6,064 nucleotides of DNA. Source: Deltaproteobacteria bacterium (GTDB lineage: Bacteria; Desulfobacterota; Desulfobacteria; Desulfobacterales; ETH-SRB1). The notes under the pieces are model-generated. The model was not told where the DNA came from, ran no database searches, and saw nothing but the letters and a program-made list of their open reading frames with translations. Position 1 is the first letter of the stretch; each line of letters opens with the position of its first letter. The position numbers were made by a program, and so were the translations under genes. Below, in pieces: positions 5,406-6,064 of this stretch. The stretch lies in NCBI GenBank assembly GCA_019309665.1, contig JAFDFV010000262.1:1-6064 (forward strand), given 5' to 3'.

Positions 5406-5994
5406 TAGGAAATATCAAATTTGGATGACGATGCTTACTCCAGAGTGCACGCAATCCCAGTAAAGTGAGATCAGGCAAAGGTACCAGCCGATCTTTATGC
5501 CCTTTGCCCCTGCGGATATGAACCTGTTTGTACCCGGTATCGATATCAGCGACTTGAAGAGATAAGGCTTCTTCGAGACGAAGTCCCATTGAATAGGTGG
5601 TCAATAAAAAAACACGATAACGCAGTTTTCGTGTTGTCCCAATGAGTCGCTCTATTTCAACAGGGGTAAGAATATCAGGTATTGTATGGATCTTTGGAGG
5701 CTTTATAATATTAAGCCATTGCCAATCAAGTTTGAGTACGTACCTCCAATAGAATTGCAGGCCATTTCGATCCACTTTGACTGTGCTCCATGAGTAGCTA
5801 TCGACCAGCTCTCCAAAATAGATTTCTAATTGTTCAGTGGTCAATTGATCGGGGCAGCAATCAAAATGTTCACTGATTCGGCGGACAGCCCGAGAGTATG
5901 CATCAATGGTTTTCTGACTTTTGCCCTGAAGTTTGAGTAATCTCAGGTGACGTTGATAGAGTTTCTTAAATCGATTTACTTCTGTTTGATTCAT
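5383..5994 (-). pseudogene. tyrosine recombinase/integrase, C-terminally truncated
   Basis: The 203 residues are the first two thirds of a phage-integrase-type tyrosine recombinase. Residues 8-92 form the SAM-like core-binding domain (SQKTIDAYSRAVRRI at 26-40). The catalytic domain begins at about 108 (ILTPVEIERLI). R139 in YSMGLRLEEALSL is the first catalytic arginine and K164 in RRGKGHKDR is the beta-hairpin lysine. The frame ends after IFPNAKGS with a stop in sequence that belongs to the transposase, so the HxxR motif, the second His and the nucleophilic tyrosine are all lost. It is therefore inactive as a recombinase, though a DNA-binding remnant is possible. Start and expression signals are intact: AAAAAAGGAG sits six bases before the ATG. 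A complete relative would be near 290 residues. Confidence 0.88.
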
Positions 5995-6047
5995 GGTATA
6001 CTCCTTTTTTAAAAGTGCCCGAAATTGGACAAGTATAGGAGTTATAC
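5995..6047 (-). promoter_or_regulatory. recombinase leader: Shine-Dalgarno, possible -10 and small palindrome
   Basis: Reading the minus strand, AAGGAG (6006-6001) is a strong ribosome binding site for the ATG at 5994. TATACT (6037-6032) is a possible -10 box, but no good -35 lies 16-18 bases before it. The -10 lies in a palindrome, GTATA (6033-6037) with TATAC (6043-6047), which may serve as an operator or as part of the element's terminal hairpin. Confidence 0.45.
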
Positions 6048-6064
6048 ACTATTTTTGATTTTTT

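Larger units (their letters stand above)
4992..6050 (-). mobile_element. degenerate IS91-type element with tyrosine recombinase
   Basis: On the minus strand a 5' tyrosine recombinase fragment (5994 down to 5383) is followed directly by the C-terminal part of an IS91-like transposase (to 5100). Some IS91-family elements carry an integrase gene upstream of the Y2 transposase gene, and this order fits them with the middle removed. Boundaries are approximate. The transposase-distal end may lie near 4991, where CAAG (4988-4991), a tetranucleotide of the kind IS91 targets, precedes a small GGCG/TGCC hairpin (4991-4994 with 5001-5004). The other end lies beyond the recombinase leader and may be past the window edge. 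There is no target duplication to look for, since rolling-circle elements do not make one. Confidence 0.6.

Overview
The window reads as an accessory segment of a Gram-negative genome, most like a deltaproteobacterium of the Desulfobacterota. This assignment rests on the flavour of the proteins (a WecB-type epimerase, an exopolysaccharide-cluster methyltransferase, an IS91-type transposase tail beside a tyrosine recombinase) and on the palindrome-rich intergenic DNA. It is an inference from memory of protein families, not a database result.

Layout: positions 1-310 hold an A/T-rich hairpin and the C-terminal relic of a DDE transposase. Positions 348-480 are a dense cluster of GC-rich palindromes. 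From 547 to 4781 four genes lie on the plus strand: a zinc-finger/SAM methyltransferase (547-1347), an exported glycoside-hydrolase-like TIM-barrel protein (1427-3034), a YdjM-type membrane-bound metal-dependent hydrolase that looks cut short (3071-3466), and a non-hydrolysing UDP-GlcNAc 2-epimerase (3639-4781). A 172-base gap with nested inverted repeats separates the last two. Positions 4782-5100 are gene-poor, with a hairpin repeat, a short heptad-like tract and a rho-independent terminator. From 5100 to 6064, on the minus strand, lies a collapsed IS91-type element: the first two thirds of a tyrosine recombinase run directly into the last third of an IS91-like transposase.

The four plus-strand genes fit one theme, surface polysaccharide production. 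The epimerase supplies UDP-ManNAc, the methyltransferase modifies a sugar or lipid-linked intermediate, and the exported glycosidase-like protein would trim or turn over polymer outside the cytoplasm. Glycosyltransferases, flippase and polymerase are not in the window, so this is part of a larger cluster or a remnant. Transposase relics on both sides, a truncated hydrolase gene and scattered repeats suggest repeated rearrangement.

The best leads are the recombinase/transposase junction near 5385-5405 and the nested inverted repeat that ends exactly at the epimerase start codon. I did not find strong evidence for a wholly new system.
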